Origin: Algoriphagus mannitolivorans DSM 15301
GTDB taxonomy: Bacteria; Bacteroidota; Bacteroidia; Cytophagales; Cyclobacteriaceae
DNA: 64,000 bases
Direction of reading: 5' to 3'
NCBI RefSeq assembly: GCF_000429425.1
Contig: NZ_AUBV01000009.1
Span: 62,001 to 126,000, forward strand
Under the pieces are notes generated by a model. The model had not been told where the DNA came from. It saw nothing but the letters and a program-made list of their open reading frames with translations, and ran no database searches. The translations under genes were made by a program, and so were the position numbers. Shown here piece after piece: positions 9,770 through 19,497 of this stretch (positions are counted from its first letter, which is position 1; every line of letters begins with the position of its first letter).

Positions 9770-10545
9770 GGTTGGGTGGTATTATTCAGGTTTTTGTTGA
9801 GTTCATAGGATTGGAGACAAGAATCCAAAGGCTGACCTTGGACATGGACGCATTCGCAAAATTCAAATCCTGCGGCTTCATTTTCTTTGCCTTCAAATTG
9901 CCTTTTACATACTTCCAGGCTGTTTCTGGGCAAGACTTCGTAGCCGAATTGGTATACCAAAATAGGAATACTCAAGACCACTATGGAGACTCCGAAAAAC
10001 ATGAATGGAAACTTATAACTTTTTGGTTTTAAGGGGATAAAAAGTGGAGGATTTTTGGAAAGTTCTTTGACCCAAAGGGCTCTGAGTCGGTCATAATGAT
10101 AGCAGAGGATATAGAGATTAGCCAAAACCATCCACGTGGAGGAGATGAAGGAGCCGTCAAACCTAACTGCAAGGGATAAAATCCAAATGTTTAGGATAAT
10201 GGGGAAATACAATAAGGCTCCAAGAAGTGCGGTCCGATTGACCAATAAAAGGAGAGCTGCCACCACCTGCGCGACCCCAATAAAAGTGTAATAGTATCCG
10301 GTATGGTGGAGGGCTACTAGGTAAGTTCCCATGGGATGGATTTCAGATAGTCCGCTGGCAAATCGTTCGCCTGTGATCTTGACCATCCCGGCGATGAAAA
10401 ATCCGATTGCCAGAGTAATCCTGCAAAACCAGTAAAAGTACCAGTGCCACTTATTTTCCCGGACGGCTTGAAAGGTTTTACTTAGTGAATATTCGAGGTT
10501 CATATGGGAAGCATTTTGAAGGATGGAATTGGGCTTTGTGGGCAT
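9766..10545 (-). CDS. DoxX-like membrane protein
   Basis: 259 residues with about five hydrophobic helices. The block LAIGFFIAGMVKITGERF followed by a small-residue-rich helix and an ALLYFPIILNIW helix fits the DoxX/MauE-like family. The start is uncertain: the ATG at 10545 gives 259 residues, while an internal ATG at 10503 (MNLEYSLSK) would give 245. Upstream lies a palindrome (10590-10611) that also occurs before the regulator operon at 11537. This suggests control by the neighbouring winged-helix protein. Confidence 0.7.
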   Translation of the reverse strand: MPTKPNSILQNASHMNLEYSLSKTFQAVRENKWHWYFYWFCRITLAIGFFIAGMVKITGERFASGLSEIHPMGTYLVALHHTGYYYTFIGVAQVVAALLLLVNRTALLGALLYFPIILNIWILSLAVRFDGSFISSTWMVLANLYILCYHYDRLRALWVKELSKNPPLFIPLKPKSYKFPFMFFGVSIVVLSIPILVYQFGYEVLPRNSLEVCKRQFEGKENEAAGFEFCECVHVQGQPLDSCLQSYELNKNLNNTTQP

Positions 10546-10589
10546 TTTCCCATCAGATTCAAGAGAAGATTAGGTGATTTTTTTCATTT

Positions 10590-10611
10590 AAAGTACTTTG
10601 AAATTCAAAGT
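10590..10611. promoter_or_regulatory. Palindromic operator candidate upstream of the DoxX-DUF4153 operon
   Basis: AAAGTACTTTGAAATTCAAAGT. ACTTTGAA (10595-10602) and TTCAAAGT (10604-10611) form a perfect 8-1-8 palindrome, and a further AAAGT lies on the side facing the gene. The same ACTTTG-N5-CAAAGT element occurs at 11547-11563. Confidence 0.6.
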
Positions 10612-10627
10612 GAGTGGATAAATTTTT

Positions 10628-10933
10628 TTAGGTTTTGTTTTGGCTGATCAAATTTTCAAGGAAGTCCAAGTGCTCCTGAAAGGCTGTTTTGCCAGTCAGG
10701 GTAGCCGAGTAATTGGTTTGGGGCTTGCGTCCGACAAAGGATTTTTCCACTTGGATATAGCCTTGGTTTTCCAGAGTTCTCAGATGAGAGGCCAGATTCC
10801 CATCCGTTACATCCAGGAGTTCCTTGAACGAGTTGAAGTCAAACTGCTCATTGACCATCAAGATGGACATAATGCGCAGTCTAACTACATTCTCAAAAGC
10901 CTTATCGTAATTCCCCTTCACCTTATCGATCAT
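10628..10933 (-). CDS. Winged-helix transcriptional regulator
   Basis: 101 residues that match the small ArsR/MarR-like winged-helix type (PF13601-like). Helix-turn-helix: FNSFKELLDVTDGNLASHLRTLENQGYI; wing: VEKSFVGRKPQTNYSAT. No ligand or metal Cys motif is visible. It overlaps the upstream membrane-protein gene by 11 bp, so both form one operon. Palindromes in front of that operon and of the DoxX operon are its likely binding sites (inference). Confidence 0.85.
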   Translation of the reverse strand: MIDKVKGNYDKAFENVVRLRIMSILMVNEQFDFNSFKELLDVTDGNLASHLRTLENQGYIQVEKSFVGRKPQTNYSATLTGKTAFQEHLDFLENLISQNKT

Positions 10934-11537
10934 ATTTGTAATACATCATGGATCCGTAGATCACATGCAAAACTCCAAAGCCCAAGGCCCAAAGAATCAG
11001 TCCATATTCAGGATGGAATGCAGCAATCAATCCCAAGATTACCTGTCCCAAGCCCAGATTTTTGATTTCACCTAAGGTGAAATAAGAAGCATTGAATAAG
11101 CCCAAACCATAAAATGTTAGGGTGGAGGCTGCCAGAAAATGAAAATACCCTTCATGAATCAGGGCAAAGGAAAAAAGTCCTCCAGCTAATACCGGAATGA
11201 AAAGAGCCATGAAGAATCTTTTGCTGGCCGGAGACCAAAACTTCTGAGAATTCTTTTTACTCTTCTTTTGAGAAAGCAGGTAAGCCGAACCTAGAGCTAA
11301 AATCAAAACTGCCAAGCCAGCGAGAAGGCTCCTATTCAGGATTTCTCGGATTGAAAGCTTTTCTCCTCCATCTACACCAAGGCTGGCGGGGAAGTAAATC
11401 CAATACCAAAGCATTCCTGCGCCAATCAGGGCATAGATACCTGCCAGGATTCCCGAAAGCCCACTTAAGGAAAGAAAGCGGGTGGACCGCTCCATCATGT
11501 CTTTGATTTCGGCTAATTCTTGTTCCGGTTTTTTCAT
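10923..11537 (-). CDS. Small polytopic membrane protein co-transcribed with the winged-helix regulator
   Basis: 204 residues. A charged N-terminus (KKPEQELAEIKDMMERSTRF) precedes about six hydrophobic helices. I do not recognise a named family; the pairing with a winged-helix regulator suggests a sensor or a regulated stress function, but this is inference. ATG at the complement of 11535-11537, with the operator-like palindrome beginning 10 bp upstream. Confidence 0.7.
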   Translation of the reverse strand: MKKPEQELAEIKDMMERSTRFLSLSGLSGILAGIYALIGAGMLWYWIYFPASLGVDGGEKLSIREILNRSLLAGLAVLILALGSAYLLSQKKSKKNSQKFWSPASKRFFMALFIPVLAGGLFSFALIHEGYFHFLAASTLTFYGLGLFNASYFTLGEIKNLGLGQVILGLIAAFHPEYGLILWALGFGVLHVIYGSMMYYKYDR

Positions 11538-11546
11538 TTTAAAAGT

Positions 11547-11563
11547 ACTTTGAGATACAAAGT
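11547..11563. promoter_or_regulatory. Palindromic operator candidate upstream of the winged-helix regulator operon
   Basis: ACTTTG (11547-11552), AGATA, CAAAGT (11558-11563). It is flanked by AAAAGT on the gene-proximal side, the same layout as at 10590-10611. Its closeness to the start codon (10 bp) fits repression, or autoregulation of the operon. Confidence 0.6.
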
Positions 11564-11746
11564 AAAATAAGAATTTCTAATAAAAATGGATTAGCTCAGA
11601 AATTTTAGACAAATGGAGAAATTGGCGTAGGATGGGTGGTTAAAAGATTTTTTAGTTTTATCCTTTCAACAGCTTATACGGCAAATGTCGTATGGAAAAT
11701 TTTTTGTTCGACTTATTTCTTTGAAGCATTAAAAACTATATATGCT

Positions 11747-12406
11747 ATGAGAAATAAATTATTTAAAGGGCTATTGCTCGCAATTTTGGCGGGCGTATGG
11801 GTGTCTTGTACGGATGCAGAGGATGTGAATCCGGATGATCAACAGCAGACTTCCAATGATTTGAATTTTCCTTTTACGCTTCAAGGAGATGAGAGCAGCT
11901 ACAGTATGGAGATTGATGGAGTGGAGGTGAAAAATCGCGCAGAAATTCTGAATACCCTTAACGTAGGCAAATCCATTTCTGTAAACCTTTGGGGGCCGAA
12001 CAATGATTTCAACTTTTCTACCATTTATTGGATTCCCAATGGAAAAGGAACCTACGAAGCAGGGCATAATTTAGGTGCCGGCAACGGTACCAACGGGAAC
12101 GACCTTTTTATGACCGCTTTTGTAAAAAAGAATAACGTTAAACACTTTGCTTATTCGGCCCATGAATACGGATTCTTGGAGTCAGAGAAAATCCCTGGAT
12201 CTAACTGTACAGTAAAAATTATCACTTTCGAAGGAAAGCAAACTACTTACACATTCATGAATGGGACTTATAACCTTTTCATAGGTACAGTGGAAGGACA
12301 ATTTGCCGGAACCTTTAAAACCAAAGATGGACGTGAAGTCAAAGTAACCAAAGGGCAATTCCGAATTGTTCAAAAACTACCTCCTGGGGCAGTAATTAAG
12401 GACTAA
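11747..12406 (+). CDS. Hypothetical lipoprotein
   Basis: 219 residues from the ATG at 11747, chosen because it gives a clean lipoprotein signal (MRNKLFKGLLLAILAGVWVSC) followed by an acidic linker. The open frame continues upstream, but without a signal. The mature part looks beta-rich and ends with a KGQFRIVQ segment, similar in layout to the lipoprotein at 14445 (QGKFRVKI). This points to the same Bacteroidota family of unknown function. A perfect hairpin terminator follows. Confidence 0.75.
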   Translation: MRNKLFKGLLLAILAGVWVSCTDAEDVNPDDQQQTSNDLNFPFTLQGDESSYSMEIDGVEVKNRAEILNTLNVGKSISVNLWGPNNDFNFSTIYWIPNGKGTYEAGHNLGAGNGTNGNDLFMTAFVKKNNVKHFAYSAHEYGFLESEKIPGSNCTVKIITFEGKQTTYTFMNGTYNLFIGTVEGQFAGTFKTKDGREVKVTKGQFRIVQKLPPGAVIKD

Positions 12407-12459
12407 TGCTTTCAAGCCTTTTTTTGGAGAAGGCCATTTATTGTCGGATTTTGCATAAA

Positions 12460-12490
12460 AAAAGCGCAGTTCTGAATGAGCTGCGCTTTT
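12460..12490 (+). terminator. Intrinsic terminator
   Basis: AAAAGCGCAG (12460-12469) pairs perfectly with CTGCGCTTTT (12481-12490), and the T run follows. It ends the lipoprotein transcript. The remaining 12491-12675 shows nothing recognisable. Confidence 0.85.
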
Positions 12491-12675
12491 CTTGCTTATT
12501 GGTGTTAAAATTTTATATATATCCGCTTTCTTACCAGCTGGCCGTACACTAGGAATAAAATCTCGCTTGAAGTTCAGTTTTAGTCAGCATCGGTCTCTGG
12601 TTTTCAGACTTCCGACCGCCAAATCAAAGGAATTTAGGATTGTGATGCAATTGCGGATAATCATATAAATTTTTT

Positions 12676-14444
<1,769 letters not shown>

Positions 14445-15047
14445 ATGAAAACTGTATTGAAAGACTATTACTCTAAATTCCTTTTTTCGCTGATACTTAT
14501 GATATTTTGGTCTTGCTCATCTACAGAAGATCCTGAGCCAGTGATAGAGGAAAATTCAGTATATCTGGAAATTACCCTTGACGGGGAAAAGTATCGGTCT
14601 GAGATTTTGGAGACAAATCTAATTCCCGGATCTGGCTTTGAAAGAAAAACAGACAATGCTCCCGGACTGAATATCATGCAGTATACCTTTTACAGCCGCG
14701 TTTTGACGATGTTGTATGCCACCAAATGTGGAACTATGGAAAATAAAGATTGCCTGGATACCAACATATGGGTTTATGAAGATTTAAAAGCAGGATCTTA
14801 TTCCTATCCAAAAGTTTCTACGCATGGCCTTTCTATCAATGGAGAACAGTACCGAATGGAGTATAGTGGGCCGGAGACTAATCCAAATCCACCCACGATC
14901 AATTTCAACATGCAGGTAACCAAATATGATGAAGTCAAACAGATGGCAGAAGGAACAATTTCCGGTCAATTGTACAAATACAATGATCCAACCATGAAGG
15001 CGTATATCCTTCAGGGGAAATTTCGGGTAAAAATCAATAAAGGATAA
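14445..15047 (+). CDS. Hypothetical lipoprotein
   Basis: 200 residues. The N-terminal signal (MKTVLKDYYSKFLFSLILMIFWSC) ends in a lipobox-like FWSC, followed by an acidic linker. The mature part is beta-rich (VYLEITLDGEKYRSEI...) and ends LQGKFRVKINKG, like the lipoprotein at 11747. The function is unknown. It is preceded by a perfect inverted repeat at 14372-14391. Confidence 0.75.
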   Translation: MKTVLKDYYSKFLFSLILMIFWSCSSTEDPEPVIEENSVYLEITLDGEKYRSEILETNLIPGSGFERKTDNAPGLNIMQYTFYSRVLTMLYATKCGTMENKDCLDTNIWVYEDLKAGSYSYPKVSTHGLSINGEQYRMEYSGPETNPNPPTINFNMQVTKYDEVKQMAEGTISGQLYKYNDPTMKAYILQGKFRVKINKG

Positions 15048-15066
15048 AATTACTTACCTCTTAAGG

Positions 15067-15249
15067 TTAGAGAGCTATTGGACTATTCGGAAAAAAAAGA
15101 AGAGCAATGGAATATTCTCGGATAGCTGAGTCCAAATCACCTTTTTGATGATAAGTACGGGCTCGTTCTTCAAATTCCCTTAATGTTTGACTCAAGGAAT
15201 CAATGAGTAAAACAAGAATTAATACAAGATATAGGACGCAATTTCGCAA
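15067..15249 (-). CDS. Small membrane-anchored single-TPR protein or gene remnant
   Basis: An open frame of 60 codons with a TTG start at best. A hydrophobic helix (LYLVLILVLLIDSLS) is followed by one TPR-like helix pair (YHQKGDLDSAIREYSIALLFFPNSP). It stops where a second TPR would be expected, so it may be the start of a longer TPR protein that has been lost. Real expression is uncertain. Confidence 0.35.
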   Translation of the reverse strand: MRNCVLYLVLILVLLIDSLSQTLREFEERARTYHQKGDLDSAIREYSIALLFFPNSPIAL

Positions 15250-15398
15250 GCCACTAAATTATTAAATCATACTGCTCTTTAAAGCAAATCCAAACCCAAA
15301 TCTTGCAATCTTCAAATTTTCAATTTTTCAGTCCTGAAACCCATTTGCCATTCCCCACCTTCCAAGGTATCTTTGCAGCCTACTAAAAACTCTTAGCC

Positions 15399-16274
15399 GT
15401 GGCAAAAAAAACCGTTCAAGTTGGTTTGGTCCAGCTCAGTTGTACTGGGAATGTGGATCAAAACATGGAAAAAACTATTGCAGGAATCCGTACCGCAGCC
15501 CAAAAAGGAGCTCAGGTGGTGGTTTTGCAGGAACTTTTTAGATCGCTTTACTTCTGCGATGTGGAGGATTATGACAACTTCCTTTTGGCTGAAGCTATTC
15601 CTGGTCCATCTACTGATGTATTGGGCTCTTTGGCCAAGGAACTTGGAGTAGTAATCGTAGCATCACTTTTTGAGAAGAGAGCAGAAGGCCTTTATCATAA
15701 TACTACGGCGGTTTTGGATGCAGACGGAAGCTATTTGGGTAAGTATAGAAAAATGCATATTCCAGACGATCCGGGCTATTTTGAGAAGTTTTACTTCACT
15801 CCAGGTGATCTGGGCTATAAAGTATTCCCAACCAAATTTGGCAAAATTGGCGTCTTGATCTGCTGGGATCAGTGGTATCCGGAAGCGGCAAGAATCACTG
15901 CCTTAAAAGGGGCAGATTTCTTGGTGTATCCAACAGCTATCGGCTGGGCATTGCATCAGGATGAGCAGACCAATGAGGATCAATACAATGCGTGGCAGAC
16001 GATTCAACGATCCCATTCCGTGGCCAATGGTATTCCCGTGGTTTCGGTTAACCGAACTGGAATCGAAGGTCCAATGCAGTTTTGGGGAGGTTCTTTTGTT
16101 TCCAATGCCTTTGGTAGGGTGACCTACAAAGCACCTCATTTGGAGGAGGAAATCCATGTGGAGGAGCTGGATTTGACGGGTTCAGATCGTTACCGAACCC
16201 ACTGGCCTTTCCTTAGAGATCGTCGAATTGATTCCTACGATCCGATTACCAAGCGATTTCTTGACGAAGAGTAG
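15399..16274 (+). CDS. aguB: N-carbamoylputrescine amidase
   Basis: 291 residues, GTG start at 15399. A nitrilase-superfamily enzyme with the catalytic Glu in QELFRSLYF, Lys in KYRKMHIPDD and Cys in ICWDQWYPEA. The FRSLYFC and HIPDDPGYFEKFYFTPGD segments are typical of AguB. It hydrolyses N-carbamoylputrescine to putrescine, CO2 and ammonia. Agmatine deiminase starts 3 bp downstream, so both steps are encoded in one operon. Confidence 0.93.
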   Translation: MAKKTVQVGLVQLSCTGNVDQNMEKTIAGIRTAAQKGAQVVVLQELFRSLYFCDVEDYDNFLLAEAIPGPSTDVLGSLAKELGVVIVASLFEKRAEGLYHNTTAVLDADGSYLGKYRKMHIPDDPGYFEKFYFTPGDLGYKVFPTKFGKIGVLICWDQWYPEAARITALKGADFLVYPTAIGWALHQDEQTNEDQYNAWQTIQRSHSVANGIPVVSVNRTGIEGPMQFWGGSFVSNAFGRVTYKAPHLEEEIHVEELDLTGSDRYRTHWPFLRDRRIDSYDPITKRFLDEE

Positions 16275-16277
16275 GGC

Positions 16278-17351
16278 ATGAAAGATATTTTCGAATTGGC
16301 AAAAACCGGAGCCGCTACTCCGGCAGAATTGGGTTATTATTTCCCTGCGGAATTTGCACCCCAAGAATCCATGTGGTTGAGTTGGCCGCATAAGGAGGAG
16401 TCTTGGCCTGGAAAAATTGAAACCATTTATGCGCCATATTCCCAGTTTATCAAAGAGGTAGCCAAGGGTCAAAAAGTCAACATCAATGTGGCCAATGAGG
16501 CCATGAAAGCCTTTGCACTAGGGCATTTGGAAAAAGCAGGAGTGGACTTGAGCAAAGTTCAGTTCCACTTTTTTCCGACCAATGATGCTTGGTGCAGGGA
16601 TCATGGTCCAGCTTTTTTAATCAATCCAAATTCGGATGTGAAAAAGGCTTTGGTGAAATGGGATTACAATGCCTGGGGCAACAAGTATCCCCCTCACGAT
16701 CTGGATAATCAGATTCCGATTCGCATTGCGGAGCACTTGGGCATCCCATATTTCAAACCCGGAATCGTCATGGAAGGCGGTTCGGTGGAGTTTAACGGTA
16801 AGGGAACGCTCTTGACCTCAACAGCTTGTCTACTGAATGAGAACCGCAATCCTCACCTCAACCAAGCCCAGATTGAAAAATACCTCTGCGATTATTATGG
16901 AGTGAACCATATTTTATGGGTTGGAGATGGCATCATCGGGGATGATACGGACGGGCATATTGATGATATCACCCGATTTGTGAATGAAGACACGGTGGTG
17001 ACGGTAATCGAGGAAAATAAGTCCGACGAAAATCACGAAATCCTAGCTGAAAATCTGGGTATTCTTAAGAATATGCGCCTGGAAAACGGCAAACAACTCA
17101 ATATTGTAGAGCTTCCTATGCCCAGTCCGGTGATTTGGGAAGATCAGCGACTTCCGGCTTCTTATGCTAATTTTTACATTGGGAATAAAGTGGTGGTGGT
17201 GCCTACTTTCCGGGATAAAAACGATCAGAAAGCTCTGGATATCCTGACGGGTTGCTTCCCGGGAAGACGAGTTATTGGAATCGACAGTACGGATATCATT
17301 TGGGGATTGGGGTCTTTTCACTGTTTGAGTCAGCAGGAACCGGCTGTTTAG
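16278..17351 (+). CDS. aguA: Agmatine deiminase
   Basis: 357 residues of the peptidyl-arginine-deiminase-like family. WCRDHGPAF, GDDTDGHIDDITRF and the C-terminal nucleophile Cys in GLGSFHCLSQQEP are all present. It converts agmatine to N-carbamoylputrescine and ammonia, feeding the AguB enzyme encoded just upstream. The last codons (SQQEPAV) and the following bases reappear as a decayed copy directly after the C39 exporter gene at 22795. That marks the breakpoint of a tandem duplication. Confidence 0.94.
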   Translation: MKDIFELAKTGAATPAELGYYFPAEFAPQESMWLSWPHKEESWPGKIETIYAPYSQFIKEVAKGQKVNINVANEAMKAFALGHLEKAGVDLSKVQFHFFPTNDAWCRDHGPAFLINPNSDVKKALVKWDYNAWGNKYPPHDLDNQIPIRIAEHLGIPYFKPGIVMEGGSVEFNGKGTLLTSTACLLNENRNPHLNQAQIEKYLCDYYGVNHILWVGDGIIGDDTDGHIDDITRFVNEDTVVTVIEENKSDENHEILAENLGILKNMRLENGKQLNIVELPMPSPVIWEDQRLPASYANFYIGNKVVVVPTFRDKNDQKALDILTGCFPGRRVIGIDSTDIIWGLGSFHCLSQQEPAV

Positions 17352-17460
17352 TAGGCAGTTTGAAGTGTTCAGTAGGCAGTGTGGTTGAATTCAGTAGGCA
17401 GTGAGAAGCTTGTAGTCCTTTCAATAATCTGTGCAAGTCTGTGTAGTCTGTGAGCAATTT
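17350..17460. repeat. Short tandem intergenic repeats (AGTAGGCAGT x3, TCTGTG units)
   Basis: AGTAGGCAGT occurs at 17350-17359, 17371-17380 and 17393-17402 with 21-22-bp spacing. A block of TCTGTG-type units follows (17428-17452). A diverged version follows the exporter gene at 22815-22890. There is no coding potential; it may be a dispersed intergenic repeat family. Confidence 0.5.
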
Positions 17461-17570
17461 TTTAAGGCAGAAGGCCCATGTTTCGGCTATTCTCAAGACA
17501 AGAATCAGAAGTTTGATTTTTTTGAGGCTAGGGACTCCGCCAGTTCCTTAACAAGGGCTATTAAATTTAT

Positions 17571-17842
17571 CGTTTGATTTTTCCAAGAATTGAAAGTAAT
17601 TTGAAAATAGTTGAAATTCGATTGATTATTTTGTTAGTTTATAATTGTGCGAGATAAACTAAGGTTTAGGGGGGGGGGGTAAAACTAAGAATTCAGAAGA
17701 ATATTCCGAAAAAATCCGTTTTTCAGATTGTATAATTCCAAGAATCAGAAGTTTCTGATCCTAAGTGATTTGGAAGTTTGAAACTGATTTTTTAAAATAA
17801 ACCATACTTTTAATTATTTCTAACAATTAACCATTAACAACT
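17571..17842 (+). promoter_or_regulatory. Duplicated upstream region of peptide 1 with an 11-G tract
   Basis: This region is repeated almost exactly at 23018-23287 in front of peptide 3. It holds a run of 11 G at 17669-17679, 163 bp before the ATG, and a perfect inverted repeat, ATCAGAA/TTCTGAT (17744-17759). Within the repeat the only length difference is this G run (11 versus 9); a few substitutions occur elsewhere. A slippage-prone tract upstream of a gene fits phase-variable transcription (inference). A loose TTTG (17777) / TACTTTTA (17805) pair could be a Bacteroidota promoter, but its spacing is long. Confidence 0.65.
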
Positions 17843-18025
17843 ATGGAAAAATTAACAAATGACCAGATGGAAAATCTGGTGGGGGGAAATGACTATTGTC
17901 AAAACATGTGGACCATTTTATCTGGAGGTCAATTTCAGGGCTCGAACGAATTATTAGAAATGGCCGTCCAGTATTTTGATCAATATTGTTCAGACTGGAC
18001 TCCTCCAAGTTCAGGTACTCCTTAA
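17843..18025 (+). CDS. Double-glycine-leader secreted peptide 1
   Basis: 60 residues. The leader MEKLTNDQMENLVGG matches the bacteriocin-type consensus L(S/T)xxx(E/Q)(L/M)xx(L/I)xGG recognised by C39 peptidases. Cleavage after Gly15 would give a 45-residue core with two Cys at residues 19 and 49 (C-x29-C), the motif GGQFQGSNEL, five acidic residues and no Lys or Arg. The leader nucleotides are identical to those of peptides 2 and 3. A hairpin follows 7 bp after the stop, and an exported lipocalin-like gene lies downstream. It may be a bacteriocin, toxin or signal; no known mature peptide was recognised. Confidence 0.85.
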   Translation: MEKLTNDQMENLVGGNDYCQNMWTILSGGQFQGSNELLEMAVQYFDQYCSDWTPPSSGTP

Positions 18026-18032
18026 TTAAATC

Positions 18033-18064
18033 TGGGATGGGCAACAGCTCATCCCAAATTTTGT
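18033..18064 (+). terminator. Hairpin terminator directly after peptide 1
   Basis: TGGGATGGGC (18033-18042) pairs with GCTCATCCCA (18047-18056, one G-T pair) around AACA and is followed by AATTTTGT. Hairpins in the same position follow peptides 2 and 3. Confidence 0.7.
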
Positions 18065-18222
18065 CTGATTTGATATCAATAAAAGAATTTGACGGCAAGC
18101 TAAAAGCCTGATTAAAATTCTATTTTAGAATGTTCTGTTTAATCGTAGTTTGAAGCTTTTATTGTTTTAATAATTAATGAATTTAATTTATTTCACATTC
18201 AATTCAATTCTCAAAATTTATT

Positions 18223-18645
18223 ATGAAAACCGTAATTTTTATTTTATTATTTCTCGATCCAGGATTGCTACTAGGTTACTGGGATTTGAAATTCGCCGAG
18301 GCAAATTTTAATTTACTTAATTCCACTGCCTTTGAAACTTTAACCGATCAACAAAAGGAAGATTTTATTGAAGTTAATGAATTATATCTTAAAAATAAAT
18401 ATATGCACTTTGAGACCGATACTGTTTTTTGGACAGATGTGGATCCTAGGAAAAAAGAAGTGGTATTTAAGAAAGGTAGGTGGCTAACAAAACAAGATAC
18501 ATTAATTATTTTCGATTATGAAAAGATTTTTACTTATAAATTTTTGTATTCCGTGAAAGATAAAGAATTAATATTAAGAACGATTTTTCCAAATGGTGAT
18601 GTTGCTCGAAGTAAGCTTGTTTTTTCAAAAGGAATCTCGGAATGA
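18223..18645 (+). CDS. Small exported lipocalin-like protein, paralogue 1
   Basis: 140 residues. A hydrophobic N-terminus (MKTVIFILLFLDPGLLLGYW) may be a signal peptide or anchor. The body shares YxHFExDxVFWTD, GRWLTKQDTLIIFDYEK and a C-terminal beta segment with the proteins at 19063 and 23501. It is the most diverged of the three: it lacks the LEGKW block near the N-terminus. The beta-rich, GxW-containing layout is lipocalin-like (fold inference). Each paralogue follows one peptide gene, so it is a candidate immunity or peptide-binding protein. AT-rich codon use. Confidence 0.75.
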   Translation: MKTVIFILLFLDPGLLLGYWDLKFAEANFNLLNSTAFETLTDQQKEDFIEVNELYLKNKYMHFETDTVFWTDVDPRKKEVVFKKGRWLTKQDTLIIFDYEKIFTYKFLYSVKDKELILRTIFPNGDVARSKLVFSKGISE

Positions 18646-18738
18646 AGAAACTATTTGGAAAATACATAAAGTTTATTGATTGACCAGTAATTTATTTTAA
18701 TTATGAATTAACATCTTTTTATTTAACCATGTACAACT

Positions 18739-18909
18739 ATGGAAAAATTAACAAATGACCAGATGGAAAATCTGGTGGGGGGAAGCGATTATTGCGATAA
18801 TCTCTGGACAATCATTTCAGGTGGCCAATTTCAAGGTTCGAATGAACTTTACATTCAAGCCGTAATTTGGTACGATGAAAGATGTCGTGACCATAATCCG
18901 CAAGCCTAG
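18739..18909 (+). CDS. Double-glycine-leader secreted peptide 2
   Basis: 56 residues. The 15-residue leader (MEKLTNDQMENLVGG) is identical to that of peptide 1. The core begins SDYCDNLWTIISGGQF and keeps GGQFQGSNEL; the Cys are again at residues 19 and 49 (C-x29-C). The second half differs from peptide 1 and contains two Arg and one His among six acidic residues. There is no poly-G region in front of it; the 93-bp gap from the preceding lipocalin-like gene holds only AT-rich DNA. A strong hairpin follows 9 bp after the stop. Confidence 0.85.
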   Translation: MEKLTNDQMENLVGGSDYCDNLWTIISGGQFQGSNELYIQAVIWYDERCRDHNPQA

Positions 18910-18918
18910 TTTATTCAT

Positions 18919-18957
18919 GAGGCTGTCTCATAAGAACGGACAGCCTCTGATTTTAAC
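18919..18957 (+). terminator. Hairpin terminator directly after peptide 2
   Basis: GAGGCTGTC (18919-18927) pairs perfectly with GACAGCCTC (18939-18947) and is followed by TGATTTTAA. Leaky termination here would allow the downstream genes to be co-transcribed at a lower level. Confidence 0.75.
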
Positions 18958-19062
18958 TTTTAGGAATTTGAGCCAAGTTTCGAATATTTAATTTTCAGGC
19001 TTCTGATATGAGTTTTTCGATGGCCTTATCTTATTTAAATTCATTCATATAAAGAATTATTT

Positions 19063-19497
19063 ATGCCTAGAATTGTATTATTAGTTTTAATGATAATTGG
19101 CACTTCAAACCAATTTGATTCTAAATTAGAAGGGAAATGGAAAATGCATGAAGTTGAAGCATTTTTAAATATCCTTACTTCTGAGACTTATCTTATAGGG
19201 ACAGATGAACAAAAAACTAAATTGGCGGAAACTTTTCAATTTGCTTTAGATAGTACGTTTTATCATTTTAAAAATGATTCTGTTTATTTTACAGATGCTG
19301 GACCAGATAATATTGTGAAGCATAAAACAGGAAAATGGCTCATAAATAGTGATACTTTGATAATTTTTGAATCAGGAAAAATTAAAGTTCATCGATTTTT
19401 GATTGATAAATTAACCGAAGAAGAGCTAAAGGTTTACATGGTCCTTTCTGATGAAGTAATAAGTAGAAGTTCTGTAACCTTTAAAAAGGTAAAATGA
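19063..19497 (+). CDS. Small exported lipocalin-like protein, paralogue 2
   Basis: 144 residues. The signal-like N-terminus (MPRIVLLVLMIIGTSNQF) is followed by KLEGKWKM (the lipocalin-like GxW), FYHFKNDSVYFTDAGPD, GKWLINSDTLIIFESGK and a final beta strand. It is most similar to the protein at 23501. It follows peptide 2 and overlaps the downstream membrane-protein gene by 4 bp (ATGA at 19494-19497), so it is firmly part of the export operon. The role is unknown; an immunity or periplasmic binding partner for the peptide is plausible. Confidence 0.78.
   Translation: MPRIVLLVLMIIGTSNQFDSKLEGKWKMHEVEAFLNILTSETYLIGTDEQKTKLAETFQFALDSTFYHFKNDSVYFTDAGPDNIVKHKTGKWLINSDTLIIFESGKIKVHRFLIDKLTEEELKVYMVLSDEVISRSSVTFKKVK

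Noticed and set aside
17350-17402. Possible CRISPR-like array (three 10-nt repeats at 21-22-bp spacing)
   Set aside because: Units are too short, spacers are related rather than unique, and no cas genes are present.
17841-18098. 85-codon frame antisense to peptide 1
   Set aside because: It only mirrors the peptide gene and its hairpin; the sense frame has the conserved leader, start and paralogues.
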